DNA of 64,000 nucleotides from an uncultured Clostridia bacterium (GTDB taxonomy: Bacteria; Bacillota; Clostridia; TANB77; CAG-508): contig CAKPPS010000003.1 of NCBI GenBank assembly GCA_934177795.1, positions 1 through 64,000 of the forward strand. Direction: 5' to 3'. A program made the position numbers and the translations under genes. Below, piece by piece: positions 1-8,575 of this stretch. The notes below the pieces were generated by a model. That model worked only from the letters and a program-made list of their open reading frames with translations, had not been told where the DNA came from and did no database searches. Numbering within the stretch: position 1 is the stretch's first letter; the number at the start of each line of letters is the position of its first letter.

Positions 1-192
1 AATGAATAATATTGTAAAATTTAAAACATATAAAAGACAAATAACGATGTAGACAATGTCGCCAATTTGTCGCCAAATAAAAAATATTTATGATAGAAAT
101 AAGTACAATAAATACAAATAATACTGAATATTCCAAAGGCTACAACAGTTTAGAATACAAGTAATACAGATAATATTTATAATGCTATAAAT

Positions 193-258
193 ATTAGTGA
201 ATTTCGAACATGCGGAAGCGGGAAGAAATATAAGAACTGCTGTGGTAAAAACCAGTAA
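193..258 (+). pseudogene. SEC-C motif relic
   Basis: An open stretch with no plausible start ends in a zinc-binding SEC-C motif (CGSGKKYKNCCG) followed by a stop at 256-258. SEC-C motifs normally close SecA or larger hydrolase-like proteins; here the upstream frame is full of stops, so this is the tail of a decayed gene. It is followed by a good terminator. Which parent protein it came from cannot be told. Confidence 0.6.
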
Positions 259-322
259 TATCAAGAGTTACAGAAATTAGATAAATGGACATAAATATGT
301 AAACAGAGTGAATAGAAATTAT

Positions 323-357
323 AGAAACGCTATCATTTGGGGTAGCATTTCTTTTTG
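323..357 (+). terminator. Rho-independent terminator
   Basis: Stem AGAAA-C-GCTATC pairs with GGGTAGC-A-TTTCT and is followed by TTTTT. It closes the transcript carrying the SEC-C relic. The rest of 1-477 is AT-rich and holds no gene I can support. Confidence 0.75.
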
Positions 358-507
358 TTACATTCGAATTCATTTTTACTCTTGCGTTATAGAAAAATGT
401 TGATATTACTCAAAATACAAGACAAATTTCATAAAATATGATATATTTATAACATAAAGTTTTAGAACTTAGAATTATTGATACAAAACAGTGAAAGGAT
501 GAATTTT

Positions 508-1569
508 ATGGAACAGATAGAAAATATTGAACAATTAATATCTAAAGCAAATAAAGAAGAAACAATTGATAAAAAAATAGAATATATTATGAATTACATT
601 TTTAATACAGTTAGATATGATTATGCCTATTTATTTGCACGTGGATATGCTCAAGGAACAATATCACAAGTGGATTCAGGTTTCAGACTTACAGAGAGCC
701 AATTAAATAAAGATGAAATTACGGGAGTTGTATTATCTAGAGGAATACAAGAAGGTCAATCACGAATATTTAATGATATAACACAAATGCAAAATGATAG
801 TAAAGGTAATTATGAAGCATTTATACAAAATTTACAAGTATATGTAAATAATGAATTAAAAGAACATTTAGGAAATGACGAACTTGTTCAAGCAAATGTA
901 GACAGATTTATGACAAAAATTAAAAAAGATTTATTACAGAAAAAATTGAATGTATCATTAAATGGAAAACAATATTCATTAAATTACGATGTTTCGTCAA
1001 TTTTAATTGATTATATTTTGAATGCTAATAAAGCATTTCCACCTATAATGAAAAATGGGCTACTAAAAAGTGGTGTTTGTGACCATTATTCCGACTATTT
1101 ATTAGATTTATTTGAAAAAATTGGAATTGAATCTCATAAAATTGAGGGAACAAGTGAATTAGGACATGCTTGGGTTGTTGCAAAAGGCGATTCTGACTAT
1201 AAATCAATAGATCTAACAAGAGCAGTTTTTATTAGAGATGGCTTTTTGGGTATTCCAAAGGAGCAAACAAGTCAAGATTGGCTATGTTGCGATATTCATA
1301 AAATTTTTGAAATGCAAAAAACTAGAACTATAACAAAAATAGATGAAACTATATTACCTTGTACAATTACACCTCAAAATCATAAAGAAACAGATTTTTC
1401 TGAATTAATTGGTAAATGTACAAGAATATCTGGTGAAAGTAAAAAAATGAATTCTTTAAAGGACTTTTTAGAAATAGGTTTAAAAGACGGAATTGGTCAA
1501 ACACAATGTACTGATGCAGAAAAAATAGAAAACACTAAAGAAAGCGAAGTGAGTATAGATGAACAATAA
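508..1569 (+). CDS. Transglutaminase-like superfamily protein
   Basis: Protein of 353 residues with a transglutaminase-like (papain-fold) core. The catalytic triad is visible as Cys191 in KSGVCDHYSDYL, His220 in LGHAWV and Asp235 in IDLT. The N-terminal 150 residues are helical and unassigned. No signal peptide is seen, so it is probably cytoplasmic. ATG 508 is chosen because GAAAGGA lies 8 bases upstream; a TTG at 478 and an ATG at 499 are less well placed. The next gene overlaps its 3' end, suggesting a translationally coupled pair. Members of this superfamily are proteases, deamidases or crosslinkers; the substrate here is unknown. Confidence 0.75.
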   Translation: MEQIENIEQLISKANKEETIDKKIEYIMNYIFNTVRYDYAYLFARGYAQGTISQVDSGFRLTESQLNKDEITGVVLSRGIQEGQSRIFNDITQMQNDSKGNYEAFIQNLQVYVNNELKEHLGNDELVQANVDRFMTKIKKDLLQKKLNVSLNGKQYSLNYDVSSILIDYILNANKAFPPIMKNGLLKSGVCDHYSDYLLDLFEKIGIESHKIEGTSELGHAWVVAKGDSDYKSIDLTRAVFIRDGFLGIPKEQTSQDWLCCDIHKIFEMQKTRTITKIDETILPCTITPQNHKETDFSELIGKCTRISGESKKMNSLKDFLEIGLKDGIGQTQCTDAEKIENTKESEVSIDEQ

Positions 1570-1987
1570 TACTACATATGCTTGTAGTTATGTTGAAGTT
1601 TTGGAGATATTAAAAAAAATTCCTAAAACAGAACTCGACAAAATACCAAAAGAAAAATTAGAATTTTATGAATCTAATAAAGATAAAAACTATATTTATT
1701 TTTATAATGATGAAAATACAATTATTTCAAAAAAAGCAAAGGCTATATTAATAAATTTGTACAAAAATTATATTGCCACTGAAAACGAAAAAACAAAAAT
1801 TGAAGAAATATTAAAATTAAATGATAAAAAGCAAGAAGTATTAAATCGCCAAAAATATAATCCTGATGATTTATTTATTAATAAAAAAACAAAAGAAGAC
1901 AATTATATGATTAAAATAGATAGAAAATTTAAATGGTATGAAAAATTATGGGATTTTATAAGATACAATATTCTGAAAAGTAAATAA
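1559..1987 (+). CDS. Conserved hypothetical protein coupled to the transglutaminase-like gene
   Basis: Small charged protein of 142 residues, rich in Lys, Glu, Asn and Ile, with no membrane segment. It begins with a helix-type segment (YVEVLEILKKIP) and has a middle part resembling an ISKEAKAI-type motif. Its start overlaps the preceding gene by 11 bases, so the two are probably translationally coupled. I recall similar small proteins beside transglutaminase-like genes in Clostridia but cannot give a function; an accessory or inhibitor role would be inference only. Confidence 0.6.
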   Translation: MNNNTTYACSYVEVLEILKKIPKTELDKIPKEKLEFYESNKDKNYIYFYNDENTIISKKAKAILINLYKNYIATENEKTKIEEILKLNDKKQEVLNRQKYNPDDLFINKKTKEDNYMIKIDRKFKWYEKLWDFIRYNILKSK

Positions 1988-1992
1988 TATAG

Positions 1993-2055
1993 AGATTTGG
2001 TGTTGGATCAGGAACACTAAATATTTCAAAAAAATATATAGAAGAATGGATATAA
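1993..2055 (+). pseudogene. Short coding relic, family unknown
   Basis: A 20-codon open stretch without a start reads RFGVGSGTLNISKKYIEEWI and then a stop. It looks like the C-terminal end of a lost gene, directly upstream of the phosphatase ribosome binding site. I do not recognise the family, and chance cannot be excluded. Confidence 0.25.
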
Positions 2056-2093
2056 TTATATTAATAATAGAAGAAAAAGGAGAATTGAATAAA

Positions 2094-2723
2094 TTGAATG
2101 ATACAATAGTATATTTAATTAGGCATGCTGAAACTGTTGAAGAAGATGGGATCAGAAATACAAATGAAGACTCTCAAATGATTAATGAAAAAGAAATATT
2201 ATCAGTAGAAGGAGAAGAACAAGCAAAAAAATTAAGTGAAAATGACGAATTGAAAAATTTAGATATTATATGGTCAAGTAGCTATACTAGAGCTAAAGCT
2301 ACAGCAAAATATATTGCGTATGAAAATGATTTACCTTTTAATTTAGACAATAACTTAAGTGAAAGAAAATTAGGAAATTTAAAGGAATTAGGAGAATTTA
2401 TGAAGGATAGAAGTACTAGAGATCCTTCACAAGAGCAACTATTAGATAGAACATTTAGAACATCTGATGGAGAAAGTGCAGAGCAAACTAGAGAAAGAAT
2501 GAATAAATTTTTTGATAAAATACTTAAAGAATATGAAGGAAAAAGAATTGCAGTAATTAGTCATGGAGGCTCAATAAAGTTCTTTTTATTAAACTGGTGT
2601 ACAGTAAATGAAAATGTTAAACTTGTCTATAGCAAAAATACAATATTAAACATAAAATCGCCATGTTTGTTAAAGTTGACTTTTAGAAAAAATGAGTTGA
2701 TTAATTTAGAACAAATAGATTAA
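2094..2723 (+). CDS. Histidine phosphatase family protein (phosphoglycerate-mutase-like)
   Basis: Protein of 209 residues of the histidine phosphatase superfamily. The phosphorylated His11 lies in the N-terminal LIRHAET motif and the second catalytic His157 in VISHGGS. The fold hydrolyses phosphomonoesters through a phosphohistidine; the substrate cannot be deduced. I choose TTG 2094 as start because AAAAGGAGA (2075-2083) sits about 11 bases upstream and the RHG motif then falls at the usual position; the ATG at 2046 would add an unrelated hydrophobic leader that covers the ribosome binding site. It is followed by a terminator. A truncated homologue occurs at 49399. Confidence 0.8.
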   Translation: MNDTIVYLIRHAETVEEDGIRNTNEDSQMINEKEILSVEGEEQAKKLSENDELKNLDIIWSSSYTRAKATAKYIAYENDLPFNLDNNLSERKLGNLKELGEFMKDRSTRDPSQEQLLDRTFRTSDGESAEQTRERMNKFFDKILKEYEGKRIAVISHGGSIKFFLLNWCTVNENVKLVYSKNTILNIKSPCLLKLTFRKNELINLEQID

Positions 2724-2725
2724 TT

Positions 2726-2775
2726 GAAAGCTATAAAATGGATTTTATTATAAGTTCATTTTATGGCTTTTGTTT
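2726..2775 (+). terminator. Rho-independent terminator
   Basis: AAAGC-T-ATAAAATG pairs with CATTTTAT-G-GCTTT, immediately after the histidine phosphatase stop, and is followed by TTGTTT. Confidence 0.65.
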
Positions 2776-2820
2776 AAAATTGATGTAATTATATATATTT
2801 GGGGAAATTTTAAGAGGTTA

Positions 2821-4588
2821 GTGTAAAATATTTGTAGGCAAAATATAGAAAAATTTTGCTTGCAAATATTTTTTTATAAATATATTGAAAAAACATGGTT
2901 AATCCAATACAATGTAATCGCTAAACAACAACGAAAGGATTGATAACCATGTTTGACCAAATTATAACAAGTGAAGAAGTAAAATTCAATGAATTGGAGA
3001 AAAAAGTTTTTAAATTTGTATGTTTTTTTGGATGTTTAATAATTAAATTATTATTGGAATCGTATGATAGAAAATTAATGAATGCAAGAGATACGAAAAA
3101 ATACAGACATAAAGGATTAAGAGGAACATCAGTAAATACAGTAATGGGAGAAGTAAAATTCAGACGAGTAATGTATGAAATTGAAGAAGATGGAGTAACA
3201 AAAACAGTATATTTATTGGATGAAAAGTTACATATAAATATTGAAGGAAAAGTATCGAGTAATTTAGTAGAAAAAGTTATTGAAGTTGTTCCAATAACAG
3301 ATTCATATAGAAAGGCAGAAACAGTAATAAATGAAACAACCAATACATCATTGAGTCATGAAAAAATAAGAAGTATGATAATAAAAATTGGAGATAAGAT
3401 AACAAACAAAGAAAAAGAAGAAAGAAAATTATTTGATAAGAAGCAATTAGTAGCAGGACTAAAAGAAATAACAGCATTATTTGAAGAAGCAGATGGAATA
3501 TGGATAAATTTACAAGGAAAAGATAGACAAGAAAGATTAGAAAAAAATAAAAAGAAAGCAGAAAAAGAAAATAAAGAATTTAATTCTAAAATGAAAATAA
3601 AAACAGAACTTAAATTGCATGTAATGTATGAAGGATGGAAAAAAGATGATCCGAGACATAGCTTAGTAAATAAGCAATATATAGCAGGAATAATGAAACC
3701 AAAGGAAATAGCAAAATTAAGAGATGCAAAAGTATTTGGACAATATGATGAAAGTAAAATAAAATTAAGAGTAACAAATGGAGATGGAGCAAAATGAACA
3801 AAAGGAACAACAGTAAAAGGAGGATTTTATCAAAAAGACCAATTTCATATAATGCAAGAGATAACAAGAGATGTACCAAAAGAATATAGAAATATAATAG
3901 TTGAATTAATAAACAAGAAAGAATATGACAAAATAAAAGCAGCAATAAATGGATTAAAAAACGAATTAGGAGGAGAATATAAAGAGATAAAGAAATTAAA
4001 TAAGTTAGAAAGTTATTTAAGTAATGATTTAGCAAGATATCAGGATGTAGTCCAAGTGCCAGAGGCACCAGAAGGTATGGAATATAGAAATATGGGAACA
4101 CAAGAAAGCCAGATATTTAGTAAATTAAAGAAAAGATTTTGTAGTGGTAGGAAAGCATTTGGAATACATGGAGCAAACGCATTAAGTAAGGTCTGTGTGT
4201 TGAGTGAGAAGTTTAAAATAGATGATTTAGAAGAGCTAATACCAATAGATACAAGTGTTGAGGATTGGATAAAAGAAATTGAAAAAGAAGTAAGTAAAAC
4301 AAAAAAGAATCATTTTGCCAATGAAAAAGTAACAGAAAGTAGTAAAACAGCAGTAATAGTGGGGCATTCAGAATTAAAATTTATGAAAGAAATAACAAAA
4401 ATGATAGAATTCAGTGAAATGAAATGTAGTTTTTAAAAAATGAAAAAAACTATGTTTATTAAGTGAACAAAAATTAAATAAAGTGTTGAAAGCAATAGCA
4501 TTTGAGGATTAAAATAAAAAGATAAAAAAATTGCCTACATTTACTTGACACATACAAGATAAAAAAATTGCCTACATTTACTTGACAC
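2821..4588 (+). mobile_element. ISLre2-family insertion sequence, transposase broken
   Basis: The left end (GTGTAAAATATTTGTAGGCA, 2821-2840) is an imperfect inverted match to the right end (TTGCCTACATTTACTTGACAC, 4531-4551). The right end is present twice as a 37-bp tandem repeat (4521-4557 and 4558-4594). The single gene inside is a nonsense-mutated UPF0236/ISLre2 transposase. No clear target duplication is visible. A second, intact and only distantly related ISLre2 copy lies at 24175-25818. Confidence 0.8.
2949..4436 (+). pseudogene. ISLre2 (UPF0236) transposase with internal TGA
   Basis: Reading from ATG 2949 the frame is open to TGA at 3795-3797 and continues in the same frame to 4436, about 495 codons, the usual length for this family. 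The interrupting codon falls in the conserved motif NGDGA-K-[W]-TK; the intact copy at 24261 has DGGSWIK there, so TGG has become TGA. Transposases of this group cut and paste DNA through acidic residues such as the Asp of EADGIW and of NGDG. A restart at 3852 would lack the N-terminal half, so the element is probably immobile unless helped in trans. Confidence 0.85.
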
Positions 4589-4594
4589 ATACAA
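4521..4594 (+). repeat. 37-bp tandem duplication of an IS end
   Basis: Two copies (4521-4557 and 4558-4594) of a 37-bp unit containing TTGCCTACATTTACTTGACA. They carry the right terminal repeat of the ISLre2 element at 2821. Confidence 0.85.
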
Positions 4595-4619
4595 GAAGAA
4601 ATGGAAGTTCCAGTAATTG

Positions 4620-4648
4620 TTGTAAAAAAGTAAAAATTGTAATATAAT
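4620..4648 (+). promoter_or_regulatory. Promoter of the mscL relic
   Basis: TTGTAA (4620-4625), a 17-base spacer and TATAAT (4643-4648). A vegetative sigma-A type promoter positioned 25 bases before the mscL relic start. Confidence 0.6.
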
Positions 4649-4672
4649 AACGGCGAAAGAGGGGCTGTTGTA

Positions 4673-5030
4673 ATGAAAAAAGAAAATGAAGAAAAAATAA
4701 AAGAAGAAAAAGATGCGATAGAAAAAGCAAAGAAAAAACAAGGAAAGTTTTTTAATGAATTTAAAGAATTTGCACTTAGAGGAAATGTTTTAGACTTATT
4801 TAACAGATATAATAAATTTTTTGATAATGGCATTTGTAATATTTATGCTTGTGAAAGTTATGAATAAAATTGCCCAAATAGGAGAAAAGCCAGAAAAGAA
4901 AAAAACAGAAGATACAAAGATTTGTCCACATTGTTATAATAAAATTAATATAAAAGCAGATAGGTGTCCATATTGTACATCTAAATTAAAGGAAAGTATT
5001 GAAAATATTAAGAATAATCTTAATAAATAA
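4673..5030 (+). pseudogene. mscL: Large-conductance mechanosensitive channel MscL, internal deletion
   Basis: The N-terminal part after a Lys/Glu-rich extension reads FFNEFKEFALRGNVLDL, the cytoplasmic entry and first-helix start of MscL. From about 4800 a different frame gives INFLIMAFVIFMLVKVMNKI, the second membrane helix, followed by a C-terminal zinc ribbon (CPHCYNKI...CPYC) typical of clostridial MscL. Nearly all of the first membrane helix and the periplasmic loop, some 50 codons, is missing and the halves are out of frame. MscL is an osmotic emergency valve; this copy cannot form a channel. Promoter and ribosome binding site remain intact, so the loss may be recent. Confidence 0.85.
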
Positions 5031-5034
5031 AATA

Positions 5035-5063
5035 TTGATTTCAGGATAATTGTATGGTAAAAT
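5035..5063 (+). promoter_or_regulatory. Promoter of the surface-sugar operon
   Basis: TTGATT (5035-5040), a 17-base spacer and TAAAAT (5058-5063), 30 bases before the first gene of the operon, which has a strong GGAGGGG ribosome binding site. Confidence 0.6.
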
Positions 5064-5093
5064 AGCAACGAAATAATTGGAGGGGAAATTTAG

Positions 5094-6035
5094 ATGAAGA
5101 AAATATCAATAGTAGTACCAGTATACTATAATCATGATAATTTATTACCATTATATGCTGATTTAAAAGAAAAAGTATTATCAAAACTTAATATAGAATA
5201 TGAGCTAATATTTGTAGATGATGGGTCAAAAGATGATTCATATAGTGTAATGAAAGAATTAGCAAAAATAGATTCTAATATAAAGACAATAAGACTATCA
5301 AGAAATTTTGGAGAACATTCAGCAATATTAGCAGGTCTATCACAATGTACAGGAGATTGTGCAGTAAGGAAAGCAGCGGATTTACAAGAACCATCTGAAA
5401 TGATATTAGATATGATAAAAAAATATGATGAAGGTTATAAAGTTGTATTGGCGACAAGAACTGATAGAGAAGAACCTTTAACCCAAAAAATGTTTTCAAA
5501 TTTATATGCATTTTTAATGAGAAAATTAGCACTTCATAATATGCCCAAAGGAGGATTTGATTCATTTTTAATAGATAGACAAGTTATAAATTTATTAGTT
5601 GATATGCAAGAAAAAAATACATCATTAATGAGTCAAATTTTGTGGGCTGGTTTTGAAACAACAACAGTTCCATATATAAGAAAGAAAAGAAAAATTGGAA
5701 AGTCAAGATGGACATTATCTAAAAAAATAAAACTAGTATATGATTCATTACTAAGTTTTTCATATTTCCCAGTAAAATTAATAACAACAACTGGATTTTT
5801 AACATCATTATTATCTTTAATTCTATTAATTGTAATAGTATATAAAAAGATAACTGGTAAAATAGATGTTGAAGGCTATACTTCACTCGTAATGATTATG
5901 CTTATGGGATTTGGAGTGATTATGTTATCAATAGGAATTATAGGAGAATACTTATGGAGAACATATGATGCTGCAAGAAAAAGACCACCATATATCATAG
6001 AAAAAGTGGAGAAAGGGGAAGAAAAAACAAAATGA
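5094..6035 (+). CDS. Polyprenyl-phosphate glycosyltransferase, GT2 family, ArnC/GtrB-like
   Basis: Protein of 313 residues. A GT2 domain covers residues 1-225 (VVPVYY, FVDDGSKDDS, ADLQEP) and two membrane helices lie near residues 228-250 and 262-285. This is the layout of enzymes that move a sugar from a nucleotide donor onto undecaprenyl phosphate at the inner membrane face (ArnC, GtrB, dolichol-phosphate mannose synthase). The metal-binding DxD region reads KAADLQEP instead of the usual DADLQDP, so the first Asp is Ala. The next gene overlaps by four bases. It likely supplies a lipid-linked sugar to the operon's membrane enzymes. Confidence 0.82.
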   Translation: MKKISIVVPVYYNHDNLLPLYADLKEKVLSKLNIEYELIFVDDGSKDDSYSVMKELAKIDSNIKTIRLSRNFGEHSAILAGLSQCTGDCAVRKAADLQEPSEMILDMIKKYDEGYKVVLATRTDREEPLTQKMFSNLYAFLMRKLALHNMPKGGFDSFLIDRQVINLLVDMQEKNTSLMSQILWAGFETTTVPYIRKKRKIGKSRWTLSKKIKLVYDSLLSFSYFPVKLITTTGFLTSLLSLILLIVIVYKKITGKIDVEGYTSLVMIMLMGFGVIMLSIGIIGEYLWRTYDAARKRPPYIIEKVEKGEEKTK

Positions 6036-7390
6036 CAAATGAAATAATAAGTATTACAAATTTTATTGAAAAATGTAAAAAACATAAAAAATTAATATTT
6101 GGAATTTTTCTTGTTTTAGTATTTTCATATTTTCTTATATGGACAGTTTCTCAACCATTTAACAAGTGCCCTGATGAAGGAATGAAGTGGAAGATATGTA
6201 AATATATAGCTGAACATGGCAGTATTCCACAAGGAGGAAATGAAGAAATAAGAGAACCTAATTGGGGAATATCATATGCATTTCAACCAATTCTTACATA
6301 TATGATAGGTGGAGTTTTTGTTAAAATAGCATCATTTTTTACAACTGATAAATTTGCACTAGTTGTTGCTGCAAGACTTGTAAGTACAATGAGTATGACA
6401 TTATCTGTATATTTTGTATTAAAAATAGCTCAAAAATTATTAAAAGGAATATATAAATATTTATTTATAGTAATTATAGTATTTCAACCAATAACGGCAT
6501 TTTTAGCATCATATATAAATAATGATTCTACAGCAGTGTTAGCAACAACAATGATAATATATTTATGGATTTTAGGATTAGAAAGTAATTGGAAAACAAA
6601 ACATTGTATATTATTAGGACTTTCAATAGGATTTTGTTCCCTTACATATTATAATGCATATGGATATATTTTATGTAGTGTTATACTTTGTTCGGTATCA
6701 GTAATTTCTAATAAGATGAAAATTAAGGAAATACTTCAAAAAGTATTAATAGTAGCATTGATGGCATTTGCAGTTGCTGGTTGGTGGTTTATAAGAAATG
6801 CAATTATTTATGATGGTGATATATTAGGAATGAAAACACAAATAGAATGTGGAGATAAATATGCGATAGATAAATATAAACCATCAAAAAGAGAAACACC
6901 ACAAAGAAATAATGAATCATTAACAGATATGCTGATAAAAGATGATTGGATAAAAACAACACTAAAAAGTTTTGTTGGAATTTTTGGATATCAAAATATA
7001 ATAATGTCTAATAAAATTTATGAATTTTATTTATTATTATGGCTGGTTGGAATTTCTGGATGTATATTAAATTTTAAAAAATTATTTGCTTATGACAAGA
7101 AAGAAAAAAATAAATATTTATTAAATTATATATTTATTCCATCAATTATAATTCCTATTATTTTAAGCATATATTATTCATATACAAGTGACTATCAAGC
7201 ACAGGGAAGATATATAATGGGAATAATAATACCTTTTACATATTTTATAGTTAGTGGAATAAAAACTATTTTAGAAAAATTTATAAAGTTAGAAAAAATT
7301 AGAAATATAATAATTATATTAATAATGGTAATTGTAGTTCTAATAGCTCAAATAGCATTATTTGGGTATATAATACCAACATATAAATAG
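6032..7390 (+). CDS. Multi-pass membrane protein, DUF2142/GT-C-like
   Basis: Protein of 452 residues with an N-terminal helix (residues 23-43), a loop PFNKCPDEGMKWKICKYIAE and about ten further hydrophobic segments. An acidic residue in the first outside loop (CPDEG) matches the PDE motif of DUF2142 and other GT-C enzymes that use polyprenyl-phosphate sugars as donors. It starts inside the stop of the glycosyltransferase gene, so the two are coupled. I infer that it transfers the lipid-linked sugar to an outside acceptor; the acceptor is unknown. Confidence 0.65.
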   Translation: MTNEIISITNFIEKCKKHKKLIFGIFLVLVFSYFLIWTVSQPFNKCPDEGMKWKICKYIAEHGSIPQGGNEEIREPNWGISYAFQPILTYMIGGVFVKIASFFTTDKFALVVAARLVSTMSMTLSVYFVLKIAQKLLKGIYKYLFIVIIVFQPITAFLASYINNDSTAVLATTMIIYLWILGLESNWKTKHCILLGLSIGFCSLTYYNAYGYILCSVILCSVSVISNKMKIKEILQKVLIVALMAFAVAGWWFIRNAIIYDGDILGMKTQIECGDKYAIDKYKPSKRETPQRNNESLTDMLIKDDWIKTTLKSFVGIFGYQNIIMSNKIYEFYLLLWLVGISGCILNFKKLFAYDKKEKNKYLLNYIFIPSIIIPIILSIYYSYTSDYQAQGRYIMGIIIPFTYFIVSGIKTILEKFIKLEKIRNIIIILIMVIVVLIAQIALFGYIIPTYK

Positions 7391-7406
7391 AAAGAAGAGG
7401 ATGAAA

Positions 7407-8543
7407 ATGATAGGGTTTAATGAACCAATTTATATTAAAGAATCATTGGATTGCGTAAAGAAGGCTGCAGAAAATAGAAAAATATGTGGTGATGGAATAT
7501 TTACAAAAAAATGTAGTGAATGGATGGAAAGGAAATTTAATGCACACAAAGTATTAGTGACAACATCTTGTACATCAGCATTGGAAATGGCTGCAATATT
7601 GTTAGATTTAAAGCCAGGTGATGAAGTAATAATGCCATCATATACATTTGTATCAACAGCAGACGCATTTGTAATGGTAGGTGCAAAAGTTGTTTTTGTA
7701 GATGTAAATCCTGATACAATGAATATAGATGAAGAAAAAATAAAAGAAGCGATAACAGATAAAACTAAAGCAATTGCAGTTGTTCATTATGCAGGTATTT
7801 CACCAGATATGGATAAAGTAATGAAAATTGCCAAAGAACATAATTTGAAAGTTGTAGAAGATGCTGCACAAGGATTTATGGCTAAATATAAAGATAAATA
7901 TCTTGGAACAATTGGTGATATCGGGTGCTACAGTTTCCACGAAACAAAAAATTATAGTATGGGTGAAGGTGGAGCAGTAGTAATAAATGATCCTAGTCTA
8001 ATTGAAAGAGCTGAAATAATAAGAGAAAAAGGGACAAATAGAAATAAATTCTTTAGAGGAGAAATTGACAAATATACATGGGTTGATTATGGTTCATCAT
8101 ATTTACCAAGTGAATTAAATTGTGCTTATCTATATCCACAATTAGAAAAAGCAGAAGAAATTAATAATACAAGATTAAATTCATGGAATTATTATAAAAA
8201 CAATTTAGAAGAGTTAGAGCAAAAAGGATTAATAAAAATACAAACAGTTCCAGAATATAGTACACATAATGCACATATGTTTTATATAAAAACAAGAAGT
8301 TCAGATGAAAGAACTAGATTAATAAAATATTTAAAAAATAATGGTATACAAGTTGTATTTCATTATATACCATTACATGATTCTCCTGCTGGAAAAAGAT
8401 TTGGAAGATTTAATGGAAAAGATGAATTTACTACAACAGAAAGTGAGAAATTAGTTAGACTTCCAATGTATTATGGATTAACAAAATCAGAACAAGATGA
8501 GGTAATAAAGAAAATAGATGAATTTTATGAAAAAAATAATTAG
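7407..8543 (+). CDS. wecE: dTDP-4-amino-4,6-dideoxygalactose transaminase, WecE/RffA-like
   Basis: Protein of 378 residues that follows Escherichia coli WecE closely from end to end. Shared landmarks are GDGIFTKKC, TTSCTSALEMAA, GDEVIMPSYTFVSTADAF, DAAQGFMAKYK, the PLP-binding Lys in SFHETKN, EKGTNRNKFFRG and VFHYIPLH. It belongs to the DegT/DnrJ/EryC1/StrS aminotransferases and should convert a nucleotide 4-keto-6-deoxy sugar to a 4-amino sugar with PLP and glutamate. ATG 7407 (MIGFNEP) is preferred over 7401 from spacing to AAGAAGAGG and from WecE's own start. No rmlA/rmlB-type donor genes are in view. Confidence 0.88.
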   Translation: MIGFNEPIYIKESLDCVKKAAENRKICGDGIFTKKCSEWMERKFNAHKVLVTTSCTSALEMAAILLDLKPGDEVIMPSYTFVSTADAFVMVGAKVVFVDVNPDTMNIDEEKIKEAITDKTKAIAVVHYAGISPDMDKVMKIAKEHNLKVVEDAAQGFMAKYKDKYLGTIGDIGCYSFHETKNYSMGEGGAVVINDPSLIERAEIIREKGTNRNKFFRGEIDKYTWVDYGSSYLPSELNCAYLYPQLEKAEEINNTRLNSWNYYKNNLEELEQKGLIKIQTVPEYSTHNAHMFYIKTRSSDERTRLIKYLKNNGIQVVFHYIPLHDSPAGKRFGRFNGKDEFTTTESEKLVRLPMYYGLTKSEQDEVIKKIDEFYEKNN

Positions 8544-8575
8544 TCCAGAAAATTTATATAATTAGAGGTACTTAG

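Noticed and set aside
2921..3343. Minus-strand open frame across the ISLre2 transposase
   Set aside because: It is the shadow of an AT-rich coding strand: composition is Ser/Phe/Leu rich with no family motif, and the plus strand has the transposase.
3795..3797. TGA read as tryptophan (alternative code)
   Set aside because: TGA ends real genes here (glycosyltransferase at 6033, metG at 41632), and TGG is used for Trp throughout. A nonsense mutation is simpler.
4521..4594. CRISPR-like repeat
   Set aside because: Only two directly abutting copies without spacers, and they match an IS end. No cas gene or array was seen anywhere in the window.
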